NCBI GenBank assembly: GCA_025989215.1
Contig: JAPDNP010000001.1
Span: forward strand, 434,001 to 498,000
Origin: Neisseriaceae bacterium JH1-16
Lineage (GTDB): Bacteria > Pseudomonadota > Gammaproteobacteria > Burkholderiales > Chromobacteriaceae
DNA length: 64,000 bases
Reading direction: 5' to 3'
Position 1 is the stretch's first letter. Each line of letters opens with the position of its first letter. The notes beneath the pieces were generated by a model, which made no database searches, was not told the DNA's origin, and saw only the letters and a list, made by a program, of their open reading frames with translations. This document shows positions 16,800-26,976 of the stretch, piece by piece. Made by a program: the position numbers and the translations under genes.

Positions 16800-19403
16800 A
16801 TGTCGGCGCCAACCTCTGCTCTGTCCGTTTTACCCCCAGGCGCTGCAGCCGCAGCCGACTACTGGATCGACGCCTGGCAGCGTTCGGTCCTGTTCTGGGA
16901 CGTGCTGCGCGAGCGCGGCAATGTGTTTCTCGAACATGCCTTGTCCGGCAAGCCGCCGGTGCTGGTGTTCGACTATGAAGTGATCGTGGATGGCCGCGAA
17001 CTGGCCGACCCGGCCAACTACGCCTTGGCGGCGATCAAGCCGCCCGAACAATGCCCGCCCACCGACCCGAAGAAGCGTCCCTTTGTCGTGATCGACCCGC
17101 GCGCCGGCCACGGCCCGGGCATCGGCGGCTTCAAGATGGACAGCGAAATCGGCATTGCACTGCAGCAAGGGCACCCCTGCTATTTCGTGATGTTTTACCC
17201 GCAGCCGGAACCGGAACAGACGCTGGCCAGTGTCGGCCTGGCCGAAAAGGTGTTTCTCGAGAAGGTGAACGAGCTGCATCCGGATGCGATCGGCAAGCCC
17301 TTCGTGATCGGCAACTGCCAGGGCGGCTGGGCGCTGACGCTGGTGGCGTCGCTTCACCCGAATCTGGTCGGCCCCATCCTGCTGGCCGGCTCGCCCTTGT
17401 CGTATTGGTCGGGGGTAGAAGGCAAGAACCCGATGCGCTATTCGGGCGGCCTGCTCGGCGGCACCTGGACGGCGTCGTTTGCCGGCGACATCGGCAACGG
17501 CAAGTTCGACGGCGCCTATCTCGTCAACAACTTCGAGCAGCTCGACCCGGCCAATACCTATTGGAAAAAGCTCTACCGCTTGTACGACAGGGTCGACACC
17601 GAGCGCGAGCGCTTCCTAGAGTTCGAGCGCTGGTGGGGCGGCCACTACATCCTCAACAAGGCCGAGATGGAGTGGATCACGCAGAACCTGTTTGTCGGCA
17701 ACCGGCTGACCGCCGGCGAGCTCTACACCGCCGACGGCAAGCGCCGCATCGACATGCACAATATTCGCTCGCCGATCATTGTGTTTGCCTCATGGGGCGA
17801 CAACATCACGCCGCCGCAGCAGGCGCTCAACTGGATTCCCGACATCTACGACAGCGTCGAGGACATCCGCCTGAACGAGCAGACCATCGTGTATTGCCTG
17901 CACGAAAAGGTCGGGCACCTGGGTATCTTCGTGTCGGCCGGCGTCGCCACCAAGGAGCACAGTGAATTCGCCACCGCGCTCGATCTGATCGATGTACTGC
18001 CGCCGGGCCTCTACGAGGCGGTGATCCAGGACACCTCTCCGGAAACGCCGGGGCTGGAATACGCCGACGGGCGCTACGTCATTCGCTTCGAACCGCGCGA
18101 CGTGTCGGACATTCTCAAGCTCGACGACGGTCGCGGTGACGAGCGTGCCTTCGAAGTGGTTCGCCGCGTCTCCGAGATCAACCAGGGGGTGTACGACCAT
18201 TTCATCTCGCCCTGGGTGCGACTCGCGTCGAACGAATTCACCGCCAGCCTGTGGCGCAACCTGAATCCGGCGCGCTTCGAGCGACTGCTGGTATCTGACT
18301 GGAACCCGGCGCTGAGCGCCCTCAAGCCCATCGCCGAGGCGGTGCGCCAGAACCGTCGCCCGGTGCAGGTGGACAACCCATTGCGAGAGGCTCAGGAGGA
18401 GATTTCCGACAATATCGGCGAGGCGCTCGATCGCTATCGCGACCAGCGCGACGCATTGCAGGAGTTCGTGTTCAAGAGTGTCTACGAGTCGCCGTTGCTG
18501 GCGTCGCTGGTCGGCTTGCAGCCGCCGCTGGAGCGTTCGGCCAAGGCCCGTCGGCACAGCTGGGCACACGACGAGATGCTCAAACTCAAGCGTCAAGCGT
18601 TTGACGGCGGCTTCGAGCAGGGCTCTTTGCTGGATGGTTTCCTGCGGCTGATGATCTACGTTGCGATCGGCACCGGCGTGGTCGACGAGCGGCCATTCAA
18701 CGGCATCCGCCGCGTGATGCGCGATACCGGCCTAGATAAGACTGTCACCCTCGAGCAGTTGAAGGAATCGATCCGTCAGCAGACCTATCTGGTGCGAACG
18801 GACGAAGAGAGGGCGCTGAGCGGACTGTCGCTGTTGTTGGCCGAACCCCACCATCGCCAACAAGCACTGACGCTGACGCGTGAGCTGTTGGAGCTGTGCG
18901 GGCCGATCAGCGCCGGCAAGGTGGAGCGGCTGGCGCGCGTGGCCCAGGTGCTGGGCCTGGAGTCGCAGGCGGCTGACGCGGTGCTCGCTAATGTTGTAGC
19001 CTCCGCCGCTAGCCGTCAGGCTCCGGCTACCCCGGCTACCCCGGCTACCCCGGCTACCCCGGCTACCCCTGCGGCCGTAGAGGCCGCAGTGCCCGTGAGG
19101 GCCGCGCCGAAGCGGCGCAGCAGTCCAAGCAAGCGCAGCCCCGCGGCAGCCAGTCCGGCCGCCTCGGTCAAGGAGGCGCCGGCAGACAAGCCCGTTGCCG
19201 ACGAGGCGCTCAAACCGGCCACGCCAGCCAAGGCCGTGGCCACCAAGCCTGCAGCCGCCAGCGCCGAGGCCACGCCAGCCACGACCAAACCGCCGGTCAA
19301 GCGCAAGCCCGCCGCCAAGCCGGCCGTCAATGGCAAGGCGAACCCGGAAGGGGGGGGCGAGACCGGGCCGATACAGGCCAAGCCCGGCCCGAAAGCCGGC
19401 TGA
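16800..19403 (+). CDS. DUF3141 protein, PHA-synthase-like alpha/beta hydrolase with repetitive tail
   Basis: This 867-residue protein has a large DUF3141 region related to class I/III poly(3-hydroxyalkanoate) synthases. The lipase-box-like Gly-Asn-Cys-Gln-Gly-Gly puts a probable nucleophile at Cys173, and a late His region (Lys-Val-Gly-His-Leu-Gly) follows. From about residue 740 the chain becomes an Ala/Pro/Lys/Thr-rich tail with five in-frame Ala-Thr-Pro units, like the basic tails of PhaF-type phasins or histone-H1-like proteins. AGGAG precedes ATG 16800. The role of DUF3141 proteins is not established; a link to PHA granules or acyl-CoA is inferred from the fold. It is monocistronic with its own terminator. 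Confidence 0.82.
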   Translation: MSAPTSALSVLPPGAAAAADYWIDAWQRSVLFWDVLRERGNVFLEHALSGKPPVLVFDYEVIVDGRELADPANYALAAIKPPEQCPPTDPKKRPFVVIDPRAGHGPGIGGFKMDSEIGIALQQGHPCYFVMFYPQPEPEQTLASVGLAEKVFLEKVNELHPDAIGKPFVIGNCQGGWALTLVASLHPNLVGPILLAGSPLSYWSGVEGKNPMRYSGGLLGGTWTASFAGDIGNGKFDGAYLVNNFEQLDPANTYWKKLYRLYDRVDTERERFLEFERWWGGHYILNKAEMEWITQNLFVGNRLTAGELYTADGKRRIDMHNIRSPIIVFASWGDNITPPQQALNWIPDIYDSVEDIRLNEQTIVYCLHEKVGHLGIFVSAGVATKEHSEFATALDLIDVLPPGLYEAVIQDTSPETPGLEYADGRYVIRFEPRDVSDILKLDDGRGDERAFEVVRRVSEINQGVYDHFISPWVRLASNEFTASLWRNLNPARFERLLVSDWNPALSALKPIAEAVRQNRRPVQVDNPLREAQEEISDNIGEALDRYRDQRDALQEFVFKSVYESPLLASLVGLQPPLERSAKARRHSWAHDEMLKLKRQAFDGGFEQGSLLDGFLRLMIYVAIGTGVVDERPFNGIRRVMRDTGLDKTVTLEQLKESIRQQTYLVRTDEERALSGLSLLLAEPHHRQQALTLTRELLELCGPISAGKVERLARVAQVLGLESQAADAVLANVVASAASRQAPATPATPATPATPATPAAVEAAVPVRAAPKRRSSPSKRSPAAASPAASVKEAPADKPVADEALKPATPAKAVATKPAAASAEATPATTKPPVKRKPAAKPAVNGKANPEGGGETGPIQAKPGPKAG
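19025..19069 (+). repeat. Five tandem 9-bp units in the DUF3141 gene tail
   Basis: GGCTACCCC is repeated five times without change. The unit length is a multiple of three, so copy-number slippage would change the number of Ala-Thr-Pro units without breaking the frame. Confidence 0.9.
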
Positions 19404-19424
19404 GCCAAATGCTTGGTATTGCCG

Positions 19425-19448
19425 ACGGCGCCCTAGGGCGCCGTTTTT
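19425..19448 (+). terminator. Intrinsic terminator of the DUF3141 gene
   Basis: The palindrome ACGGCGCCCTAGGGCGCCGT is followed directly by TTTTT. Confidence 0.88.
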
Positions 19449-19508
19449 CTTGGTGTCTTCCCCTTGTCGTGAAGCGGTGCCGGCATGCTCGTTAGCTTTG
19501 CTGGAGGC

Positions 19509-19551
<43 letters not shown>

Positions 19552-19574
19552 GCGGAGGGTTGTCGCATGGTAAA

Positions 19575-19595
19575 GCGCCCCGCTGTGCGGGGCGT
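19575..19595 (-). terminator. Probable terminator of the peptide ABC operon
   Basis: An 8-bp GC stem (CGCCCCGC and complement, loop TGT) is followed on the minus strand by CTTTA, about 30 bp beyond the last ABC gene. Confidence 0.6.
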
Positions 19596-19625
19596 GCTCA
19601 TGTCGGTGTTCGGCCAAGCGGAGTG

Positions 19626-20591
19626 CTAGGCGAAATGGCAGGCTACTCGGTGTGTGCCATCCAGGGGGCGCATTGTCGGCTCCTCGTCGCGGCACCGATC
19701 GCTCGCCTGCGGGCAGCGGGTGTGAAAGCGGCAGCCAGAAGGTGGTGCGGCCGGGCTGGGTGGCTCGCCCTGGAGCACGATGCGTTCGCGGCGCGCGTCA
19801 GGGTCGGCCACCGGCACCGCCGAGAACAGTGCCCGGGTGTAGGGGTGGCGAGGTTGGCCGAACAGGGCATCGCGCGGGCCGGTTTCGACGATCTTGCCCA
19901 GGTACATCACCGCGATGTCGTCGCATAGGTGCTCGACCACCGCCAGGTCGTGCGAGATGAACAGGATGGTGGTGCCGTGGCGCTCGCGCAGTTCGGCGAA
20001 CAGGTTGATGATTTGCGCCTGGATCGACACGTCGAGCGCCGATACCGGCTCGTCGGCGACGATGAAGTCCGGCTGCAGCGCCAGCGCGCGGGCGATGCCG
20101 ACCCGCTGGCGCTGGCCGCCGGAGAATTCGTGCGGATAGCGCCCGTAGTGATAGGGCGCCAGGCCGCAGACGGCCATCACCTCCAGCACCCGTTCGCGCA
20201 GCTCGTCTCGAGAACTCAAGCCATGTTCCAGCAGCGCCTCGCCGATCGCCTCGCCGACCGGGATGCGCGGGTTGAGCGAACCGTACGGGTCCTGGAACAC
20301 GAGTTGCAGGCGCGGTCGCAGTGCGCGCAGCTCCGGCTTGGACAGGGTGGCGAGGTCGCGACCGCGAAAGCGGATCTCGCCGGCGCTTTTCGGCTGCAGA
20401 CCGAGCAGGGTGCGGCCCACCGTGGTCTTGCCGCTGCCGGATTCGCCGACCAGGCCGAAGATGGTGCCGGGGCGGATCGCCAGGTCGACGCCGTCGACGG
20501 CGCGCACCTGGCCGGTGCTGCGGCCGAACAGGCCGTCGCGGATCGGGAAGTGCTTGCTAAGACCCCGGGCCTCGATCAGATAGTCGCTCAT
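19626..20591 (-). CDS. Peptide ABC transporter ATP-binding protein, DppF/OppF type
   Basis: This 321-residue ATPase has Walker A (Gly-Glu-Ser-Gly-Ser-Gly-Lys-Thr-Thr near residues 49-57), the signature Phe-Ser-Gly-Gly-Gln-Arg-Gln-Arg, Walker B and the C-terminal oligopeptide-ATPase extension with Cys residues (Arg-Cys-Pro near 290). It powers the importer encoded upstream. The start overlaps the previous ATPase gene by 4 bp. It is the last gene of a five-gene minus-strand operon. Confidence 0.92.
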   Translation of the reverse strand: MSDYLIEARGLSKHFPIRDGLFGRSTGQVRAVDGVDLAIRPGTIFGLVGESGSGKTTVGRTLLGLQPKSAGEIRFRGRDLATLSKPELRALRPRLQLVFQDPYGSLNPRIPVGEAIGEALLEHGLSSRDELRERVLEVMAVCGLAPYHYGRYPHEFSGGQRQRVGIARALALQPDFIVADEPVSALDVSIQAQIINLFAELRERHGTTILFISHDLAVVEHLCDDIAVMYLGKIVETGPRDALFGQPRHPYTRALFSAVPVADPDARRERIVLQGEPPSPAAPPSGCRFHTRCPQASDRCRDEEPTMRPLDGTHRVACHFA

Positions 20592-21562
20592 GCGGAGACT
20601 CCTTCGGCGGCGAAGCAGGCGACCCGGTGGTCGGCGTCGAGGCGCCTCAGGGCGGGGCGGCGCTGTTCGCAGTCCGTGCGGCGCTCCGGGCAGCGCGCCG
20701 CGAAGGCGCAGCCGGGCGGCAGGGAGAGCGGGTCGGGTACCTGGCCGGGGATGGCGGCCAGCCGGGCGAGGCGCCGGCCCGGCACCGGCCGGGAGGCGAG
20801 CAGGCCGCGGGTGTAGGGATGGCGCGGGTTGCGGAACAGCTCGCGTACCGGCCCTTGTTCCACCACGCGGCCGGCGTACATCACCGCCACCCGGTCGGCC
20901 AGCTCGGCGATCACGCCCAGATCGTGGGTGATCAGCAGCATCGCCATCTGCTGCTCACGGCGCAGCTCGCGCAGCAGTTCGAGGATCTGCGCCTGGATGG
21001 TCACGTCGAGTGCGGTGGTCGGCTCGTCGGCGATCAACAGGCGCGGCGCACAGCTGATCGCCATTGCGATCATTACCCGCTGCAGCATGCCGCCGGACAG
21101 CTGGTGCGGGAAGGCGCGGGCGATTTCGGCGGGGCGGGCGATGCCGACACGGGCGATCAGCGCCTCGGCCTGCGCCCAGGCGGCGCGCGGGGTTAGGCGG
21201 CGATGGGCGATCAGCGGCTCGCACAGCTGCTCGCCAATGCTGAGCACCGGGTTGAGCGCGCTCATCGGCTCCTGGAAGATCATCGCGATCTCGTTGCCGC
21301 GCAGCTGGCGCAGCTCGTCGGCGGGCAGGTCCAGCAGCGAGCGGCCGCCGAAGCGGATCGCGCTGCCGGCGATGCGCGCGGCCGGGCGGGGCAGCAGCCC
21401 CATCAGCGCCAGCGCGCTGACGCTCTTGCCGCAGCCGGACTCGCCGACCACGCCGAGCACCTCGCCGGCGGCGACGTCGAAGCTGACGTCCTGCACGGCG
21501 CGCACCGTGCCGGCCTCGGTGTCGAAGGCCACGGAGAGTTGGTCGAATTCGAGTAGCTTCAT
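20588..21562 (-). CDS. Peptide ABC transporter ATP-binding protein, DppD/OppD type
   Basis: This 324-residue ATPase has Walker A (Gly-Glu-Ser-Gly-Cys-Gly-Lys-Ser), the signature Leu-Ser-Gly-Gly-Met-Leu-Gln-Arg and a C-terminal oligo_HPY-like region with Phe-Ala-Ala-Arg-Cys-Pro. ATG at 21562 overlaps the end of the permease gene by 4 bp, which fixes the start. The frame stays open far upstream, but that part is only a shadow of the permeases. Confidence 0.92.
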   Translation of the reverse strand: MKLLEFDQLSVAFDTEAGTVRAVQDVSFDVAAGEVLGVVGESGCGKSVSALALMGLLPRPAARIAGSAIRFGGRSLLDLPADELRQLRGNEIAMIFQEPMSALNPVLSIGEQLCEPLIAHRRLTPRAAWAQAEALIARVGIARPAEIARAFPHQLSGGMLQRVMIAMAISCAPRLLIADEPTTALDVTIQAQILELLRELRREQQMAMLLITHDLGVIAELADRVAVMYAGRVVEQGPVRELFRNPRHPYTRGLLASRPVPGRRLARLAAIPGQVPDPLSLPPGCAFAARCPERRTDCEQRRPALRRLDADHRVACFAAEGVSA

Positions 21563-22500
21563 GGTTTCATCTTCGGGTCGAGCGCGTCGCGCAGGCCGTC
21601 GCCCAGCAGGTTGATGGCGATCACGGTGGCGAAAATGGCGAGGCCGGGCGGCATCCACAGCCAGGGGCGGCGCTGGAAGTCGATCAGGCTGTTGGCGGTG
21701 TCCATCATATTGCCCCACGACGGGGTGGGCGGGACCACACCCAGGCCCAGGTAGCTCAGGTAGGCCTCGTTGAGGATGGCGTTGGCGACGCCCATGGTGG
21801 CCACCACGATCAGCAGCGGCACGGTGTTGGGCAGCAGGTGGCGGAACAGCCGGCGCCGGGTCGACAGACCCAGCACCTCGGTGGCGAGCATGAAGTCGCG
21901 CTCGCGCAGCGACAGCACCTGGCCGCGGATTAGCCGAGCCAGCGTCGGCCAGCCGATCAGGCTGAGGATCACCATCACCAGGTAGATGCGGTAGTCGGGC
22001 GGCACCTTCAGCTCGGACAGCACCGCGCCCATGATGATCAACAGCGGCAGGCTGGGCAGCGTCATCAGCAGGTCGGCCAGGAGCATTACCGCCAGGTCGA
22101 CCACGCCGCCGAGGTAGCCGGCCAGCGCGCCCAGCGTGTAGCCGACCGCCACCGACAGCACCACCGAGGCGAAGCCGACGGTGAGCGAGATGCGCCCGGC
22201 CATCAGCAGCCGGGTCAGCACGTCGCGGCCGAGAAAGTCGGTGCCGAGCCAGTGGCTGGCGCTGGGCGGGCGGTTGATCATCAGCGCGTCGGTGGCGTCG
22301 TTGCGCCACGGCGAGAAGTAGGGGCCGATCAGGCACAGCAGTACGAGTAGGGCGAGGAACAGCGCCGCTGCCATCGCCAGCCGGTTGCGGGCGAGGCGTC
22401 GCAGCGCTTCGGCCAACGGCGAGTGGGCGTGGGCGAGGCGGCCGGCCAGTTGCTCTGCACGGCGACGTTGGCCGAACAGCCGCAGAATCAGCGTGGTCAT
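21559..22500 (-). CDS. Peptide ABC transporter permease, DppC/OppC type
   Basis: This 313-residue inner-membrane permease has an N-terminal extension, then about six helices. The coupling-helix EAA-like loop (Thr-Leu-Ala-Arg-Leu-Ile-Arg-Gly) is visible, and the opening shows the Leu-Gly-Thr-Asp-x-x-Gly-Arg-Asp-Val motif typical of DppC. Overlaps by 4 bp at its end and a 9-bp gap at its start place it firmly in the operon. Confidence 0.92.
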   Translation of the reverse strand: MTTLILRLFGQRRRAEQLAGRLAHAHSPLAEALRRLARNRLAMAAALFLALLVLLCLIGPYFSPWRNDATDALMINRPPSASHWLGTDFLGRDVLTRLLMAGRISLTVGFASVVLSVAVGYTLGALAGYLGGVVDLAVMLLADLLMTLPSLPLLIIMGAVLSELKVPPDYRIYLVMVILSLIGWPTLARLIRGQVLSLRERDFMLATEVLGLSTRRRLFRHLLPNTVPLLIVVATMGVANAILNEAYLSYLGLGVVPPTPSWGNMMDTANSLIDFQRRPWLWMPPGLAIFATVIAINLLGDGLRDALDPKMKP

Positions 22501-22509
22501 CGTCGTCTC

Positions 22510-23466
22510 CTAGCGTAGCCGCACGCGCGGGTCGACCGCGGCGTACAGGATGTCGGCCAGCAGGTTGCCGACGATGGTCAGCACGGCCAGGAACAGGGTG
22601 AAGCCCATCAGCACCGGGTAGTCGCGCGCGGCCAGCGAGTCGACATGGATGTGGCCGACGCCCGGCCAGTTGAACAGCTTCTCGGTGATGATGGCACCGG
22701 AGAACAGGCCGGGCAGCTCCAGCCCCAGCAGGGTGATCAGCGGCAGCAGCGCATTGCGCAGCGCATGGCGCAGGATCACGGTGCGCTCCTTCAGCCCCTT
22801 GGCGCGGGCGGTGCGTACGCAGTCGAGCCGCAGCGCCTCCAGCATGCTGGCGCGCACATAGCGGGTCAGGCTGCCCGACTGCAGCATCACCAGCGCCAGC
22901 ACCGGCAGCACCATGTGGAGGGCGATCTCGCCGATGCGGGCAAGGCCGGTGGCCTCGCTGCCGGTGGACTGCATGCCGCCGACCGGTAGCCACTGCAGGT
23001 CGACCGCGAACCACTTGATCAGCAGCAGGCACAGGAAGAACACCGGGAAGGACATGGCGGCGAACACCGCCAGCGTCACCAGCCGGTCGTACCAGGAATA
23101 GGGACGCAGCGCCGAGCTGATGCCGATGGCGAGCGACAGCCCCCAGTAGAGCAGCAGCACGGTCAGCGACAGCAGGAAGGAATGCCATAGGTACTGGTCG
23201 AGCAGTTGGGTGACCGGTATCTGGTACTGCAGTGAAAAGCCCAGGTCGCCGTGCAGCAGCTGGCCGAGCCAGGTGAGATAGCGCTGCAGCACCGGCTGGT
23301 CCAGCCCGTACAGGGCCTTGAGCTCGCGGGAGCGGGCCTCGGTCAGCATGTAGTTGCCGTCGACGAAGTCGCCGGGCGTCAGCGCGAACAGGAAGAAGAT
23401 CACCGCCGAGGCGCCGAGCAGGGTCGGCACCATCATCAGCAGGCGGCGCAGGATGAATTGACGCAT
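22510..23466 (-). CDS. Peptide ABC transporter permease, DppB/OppB type
   Basis: This 318-residue permease starts with Met-Arg-x-Phe-Ile-x-Arg-Arg-Leu, the standard DppB opening, so ATG 23466 is preferred over an upstream TTG at 23502 that lies inside an uptake-like repeat. Six hydrophobic segments and a Thr-Ala-Arg-Ala-Lys-Gly-Leu loop that contacts the ATPase are visible. The ribosome binding site is weak. A hairpin just upstream may lower its expression relative to the binding protein. Confidence 0.92.
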   Translation of the reverse strand: MRQFILRRLLMMVPTLLGASAVIFFLFALTPGDFVDGNYMLTEARSRELKALYGLDQPVLQRYLTWLGQLLHGDLGFSLQYQIPVTQLLDQYLWHSFLLSLTVLLLYWGLSLAIGISSALRPYSWYDRLVTLAVFAAMSFPVFFLCLLLIKWFAVDLQWLPVGGMQSTGSEATGLARIGEIALHMVLPVLALVMLQSGSLTRYVRASMLEALRLDCVRTARAKGLKERTVILRHALRNALLPLITLLGLELPGLFSGAIITEKLFNWPGVGHIHVDSLAARDYPVLMGFTLFLAVLTIVGNLLADILYAAVDPRVRLR

Positions 23467-23492
23467 GGAAGGAAAGCCTTGCAGGAGGGCGT

Positions 23493-23518
23493 GTTCGGCC
23501 AACCTGGAGGTTGGCCGA
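23493..23518. terminator. Inverted uptake-like pair between binding-protein and permease genes
   Basis: Two 13-bp arms (GTTCGGCCAACCT and AGGTTGGCCGAAC) are separated by only GG. No T run follows. Inside an operon, such a hairpin could cause partial termination or protect the upstream mRNA, keeping the binding protein in excess. Confidence 0.6.
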
Positions 23519-23531
23519 ACGGCGGGCGGGA

Positions 23532-25238
23532 TTACTGGGCGATCTTCAGCTGCGGCAGGCTGGCGATGATGCCGTTGTAGACGTTGGGGCTGAAGCCGCT
23601 GACCCGGGCGTTGCTCGCCGACAGGATCTTGCGGTAGGCGAGCAGAATCACCGGCGGGTCATTGGCGAACTGCTGGTAGAGCTGCTGGTAGCGCTGCTTG
23701 CGCACGTTCAGGTCGAGCGTGCTGTTGGCCGCCGCGACCAGCTTGTCCAGCTGCGGGTTGTTATAGGCGCTCTTGATCCGGCTCTGCGTGCTGGTGAATT
23801 CCTCCACCCCCTGGTGCGGGTCGTCCAGGTTCGAGGTGCGGTAGGTGGCCAGGTCGTAGTTGCCGGCCTTTTGCTTGCCGATCAGGCTGTTGAAGTCCGA
23901 CACCTCCGGCTTTAGCTCCACGCCGATGGCCTTGTAGCTTTCCTTGGCGATCGGGATCAGCGCGTCGTTGAACAGGCTCTTGGTGGCTAGCAGGGTCAGC
24001 GACAGGCGCTGGCCGTTCTTGACGCGGATGCCGTCGCTGCCGGGCTTCCAGCCGTCGGCATCGAGCAGGGCGCGTGCCTTGGCCGGGTCGAACTTGTACG
24101 GGTTGATGCCGCTGGTGGTATAGGCCCACGAGATCGGCGTGACCGGCACGGTGGCCACCGAACCGTAGCCCTGGTACACCACGTCGACCAGCTTCTGGCG
24201 GTCCAGGCCGTAGATCAGCGCCTGGCGCACCTTCAGGTCCTTCAGATAGGGCTTGCGGTGGTTGAACTCGATCAGGCTGTAGTCGCTGGAGTTGTACAGA
24301 TTGATGTTGGCGAAGCCCAGCGACTTGAGCTGCTCGATGTTGTCCGGGTTGACCGCGAAACCGTCGTAGTCGGTTTCGCCGGTCTGCAGCAGCTGCAGCT
24401 TAGTGGCGTCCGAGGTGATGCGGTAGATGAAGTTGCCCACCGCCGGCTTGCCGCGGAAATAGCGCGCATTGGCGTGGAAGCGCACCTCCTGGCCCGGCAC
24501 GTACTTGTCGTACACAAAGGGGCCGGCGCCCAGCGGCTTGCCACCCAGCGCGCGCACGCCGTCGAGCTTGCCGCGCTGGTAGCCCTGGCCGTAATAGGCC
24601 TTGGACAGCACCGGGCCGCCGATTAGTCGCAGCGTGGTCGCGCCCGGCTCGGTGGTAGTGATCTGGATGGTCTGCGCGTCGATCACCTTCAGGCCGGCGA
24701 TGCTGGCGGCCTTGCCCGCCTTGTAGTCGGCGCCGCCCTTGATGTGGGCGAGGCCGATGTCGGTTTCGCCGTCGTAGCTCGGGTCGTGCAGCACGGTCAG
24801 GGTGAAGGCGACGTCCTGGGCGGTCAGCGGCGAGCCGTCGCTGTAGGTCAGGCCCTTGCGCAGCTTCAGCGTGTAGGCCAAGCCGTCCTTGCTGACTTGC
24901 CAGGATTCGGCCAGCTCCGGCACCGGGCGGCCCTGTTTGTCCAGGTTGACCAGTCGGACGAAGATCACGTCGGTGACGTTCTCGTCCCAGCCGTTGTGGA
25001 AGAAATAGGGGTTGAACACGCCCTGCGGTTCGTTGATGGCCGCGACGACGGTGTCCTTGCGCGCCTTGGACTGCGTCGGAATCTTGGCCTGATCGGTCGC
25101 CGCGGTGATGCCGTTGACGATGGGTTGGGCGGCCGCCAGCTGGCTGGACAGCAGCGCGCCGAGCAGGGCAGCAGGGAGCAAACGGCGGGTCAGGCCGGAA
25201 AATGCGTGGTGGGTTGATGGTGTCACTATATTTCTCAT
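23532..25238 (-). CDS. Peptide/solute-binding protein of ABC importer (SBP family 5)
   Basis: This 568-residue periplasmic protein has a signal peptide (basic start, hydrophobic core, Ala-Ala-Ala cleavage near residue 37) and the family 5 fold. [15 protein letters not shown] and the later Arg-Gln-Ala-Leu-x-Tyr-Gly-Leu-Asp-Arg are typical. It lacks an obvious lipobox. As the first gene of the five-gene operon it sets specificity; peptides, nickel or microcin-like ligands are all possible in this family. Confidence 0.9.
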   Translation of the reverse strand: MRNIVTPSTHHAFSGLTRRLLPAALLGALLSSQLAAAQPIVNGITAATDQAKIPTQSKARKDTVVAAINEPQGVFNPYFFHNGWDENVTDVIFVRLVNLDKQGRPVPELAESWQVSKDGLAYTLKLRKGLTYSDGSPLTAQDVAFTLTVLHDPSYDGETDIGLAHIKGGADYKAGKAASIAGLKVIDAQTIQITTTEPGATTLRLIGGPVLSKAYYGQGYQRGKLDGVRALGGKPLGAGPFVYDKYVPGQEVRFHANARYFRGKPAVGNFIYRITSDATKLQLLQTGETDYDGFAVNPDNIEQLKSLGFANINLYNSSDYSLIEFNHRKPYLKDLKVRQALIYGLDRQKLVDVVYQGYGSVATVPVTPISWAYTTSGINPYKFDPAKARALLDADGWKPGSDGIRVKNGQRLSLTLLATKSLFNDALIPIAKESYKAIGVELKPEVSDFNSLIGKQKAGNYDLATYRTSNLDDPHQGVEEFTSTQSRIKSAYNNPQLDKLVAAANSTLDLNVRKQRYQQLYQQFANDPPVILLAYRKILSASNARVSGFSPNVYNGIIASLPQLKIAQ

Positions 25239-25582
25239 TGTTTGATTTTGTGAATTTTTTATGTGTATTGGAAATAAAGTAAACAGACGACAGGAGAGTG
25301 TCTACAAAAATATTAGCTAATATCTATATTCCACAAAAATCGATAGCGAGAGGCGATGCAAAAACGCGTCTGGCAACCCTCGCGAAGCATTGACCTGTTC
25401 TGTACTGCAGGCTTGGAGGTGATGCGGGTTCACGTAGCGGGAAGAGGATTTGCGGCTGCGGCGTCATTATTCGTAACCTTATGATTTGACAGCTAGCGAA
25501 TGCTTTAAACCGTTCGTCATCCCATCCTGAAAAGCACGCTGCCCTGCCTATAGTGGGAACACGCTGAACTACGGAAAGTGGG
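25239..25582. promoter_or_regulatory. Divergent region with palindrome ATATTAGCTAATAT
   Basis: The 344-bp gap carries promoters for the peptide importer (minus) and a small gene (plus). Its first 90 bases are AT-rich. A perfect 14-bp palindrome at 25310-25323 lies about 70-85 bp before the binding-protein gene and could be an operator. TTGACA at 25486-25491 and TATAGT at 25549-25554 are isolated promoter-like hexamers without good partners. Confidence 0.45.
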
Positions 25583-25855
25583 GTGGCGATGGAGGCAGTG
25601 AAGTTGTTCGAATTGATGTTGCGTGAAGAGGGCGCCCTGCCGGCACCCTTGTCGAATCTGCATATCGTGGCGCTGCTGGCGGAAAATCTGGCAGCGATTT
25701 CGCCGAAACTGACGCAGTCTGAGTTGTCTCGCATGATTGCGGTGGGCGTACTGGTGGGGCGGCACCAGGATCTGAATACCTCATCGCAGTGGTCGAATAA
25801 AGAGTCCGTATCGTCGGCGCAGTCTCATTTCCGCGCCCCGGAAACGCTGCACTGA
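25583..25855 (+). CDS. Small hypothetical protein
   Basis: This frame encodes 88-90 residues with a plausible helical N-terminal half (Met-Glu-Ala-Val-Lys-Leu-Phe-Glu-Leu) and a polar C-terminus. I recognise no family. GTG 25583 follows GGAA by about 7 bases and ATG 25589 is the alternative. A strong terminator lies 56 bp after the stop, which supports a real transcript. No signal peptide or membrane segment is visible. Confidence 0.5.
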   Translation: MAMEAVKLFELMLREEGALPAPLSNLHIVALLAENLAAISPKLTQSELSRMIAVGVLVGRHQDLNTSSQWSNKESVSSAQSHFRAPETLH

Positions 25856-25910
25856 CTATCCTTCCCCGTCGTGACGGGTTGATGCTGCCTTTAGGGTGGC
25901 TTGGCAGTAA

Positions 25911-25937
25911 AAACGCCCCGCTGATTGCGGGGCGTTT
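25911..25937. terminator. Bidirectional intrinsic terminator
   Basis: Perfect 11-bp arms (AAACGCCCCGC and complement) enclose TGATT. It serves the small plus-strand gene and the convergent cydB gene. Confidence 0.85.
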
Positions 25938-25965
25938 GCATGGTGGCGTTCGGCCAAGCTAGGTG

Positions 25966-26976
25966 TCACTGATAGGTCAGAGCGTGCGCCTTGCCCCAGA
26001 ACACCCGATAGGCGAACACGGTGTAGCCGAGGATGGTCGGCAGCACCACCGCCGCGCCGGCCAGGATCACCTTCAGCGCCTCGGGACTGCTGGCCGCCTG
26101 CCAGATGTCGAGCTGATCGATCACCAGCTGCGGGAACACGCTGTACGCCAGACCCCAGAACGCCAGCACCACGATGCCGACGGTGCAAGCGAACGGCAGC
26201 CAGCAGAAGCTATCGTTACCGGCGGCCTGGCGACGCGCGAGGCGCGGCAGCGCCATTGCCAGGGTGACGAACAGCGCCAGCGAGATCAGCGGCAGCGGCA
26301 GCAACAGCAGGAAGTCCGGCAGCACGAACCATTTCTCGGCGATGCGCTGGCTGACCAGCGGGGTGATCACCGACACCGCGACCACGGCCAGCGCCGCGCC
26401 GGCCACGCTGTGGCGCGCCCAGCCGATGGCGCGGGCCTGCAGGCGGCCTTCAGTCTTCATGATCAGCCAGCCGGCGCCGAGCAGTGCATAGGCGGCGGTC
26501 AGACCCACACCGGTCAGCAGCGAGAAGCCCCAGGCGGCCGCCCCCGGCTCGAAGCCGGTCAGGTAGCGGCCGAGCATCACGCCCTGCGATAGCGAGGCGA
26601 GCAGCGAGCCCGCGGCAAAGGCGGCGTTCCACCACGGCTTGTGGTCGGCGTGCGCCTTGACGCGGAAATCGAACGCCACACCGCGCAGGATCAGCCCCAA
26701 CAGCATCAGCGCCACCGGCAGGTAGAGCGCGCCGAGGATCACCCCGTGCGCCATCGGGAAGGCGGTCAGCAACAGGCCGACGCCCAGCACCAGCCAGGTT
26801 TCGTTGGCGTCCCAGAACGGGCCGATCGAGGCGATCATCATGTCCTTGTCGTCCTCCTCGGCGAAGGGCAGCAGCACCCCCACGCCCAGGTCGTAGCCGT
26901 CGAGGATCACGTAGATCAGTATGGCCAGGGCCATCAGGCCGGCGAAGATCACCGGCAGCCAGTAAGCAGCAGTCAT
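25966..26976 (-). CDS. cydB: Cytochrome bd-type ubiquinol oxidase subunit II
   Basis: This 336-residue membrane protein shows the CydB family hallmarks Asp-Gly-Tyr-Asp-Leu-Gly-Val-Gly near residues 27-34 and Phe-Trp-Asp-Ala-Asn-Glu-Thr-Trp-Leu-Val near 55-64. It has about eight hydrophobic helices. The partner cydA overlaps it by 4 bp (ATGA), fixing the start at 26976. Together they form the oxidase that reduces oxygen with quinol in the inner membrane. No small cydX frame is visible after the gene. Confidence 0.93.
   Translation of the reverse strand: MTAAYWLPVIFAGLMALAILIYVILDGYDLGVGVLLPFAEEDDKDMMIASIGPFWDANETWLVLGVGLLLTAFPMAHGVILGALYLPVALMLLGLILRGVAFDFRVKAHADHKPWWNAAFAAGSLLASLSQGVMLGRYLTGFEPGAAAWGFSLLTGVGLTAAYALLGAGWLIMKTEGRLQARAIGWARHSVAGAALAVVAVSVITPLVSQRIAEKWFVLPDFLLLLPLPLISLALFVTLAMALPRLARRQAAGNDSFCWLPFACTVGIVVLAFWGLAYSVFPQLVIDQLDIWQAASSPEALKVILAGAAVVLPTILGYTVFAYRVFWGKAHALTYQ

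Noticed and set aside
20588-23188. A single 866-residue ATPase-permease fusion
   Set aside because: Only the part from 20588 to 21562 matches an ABC ATPase. The remainder is an out-of-frame shadow of two permease genes, and ATG 21562 overlaps the permease stop normally.
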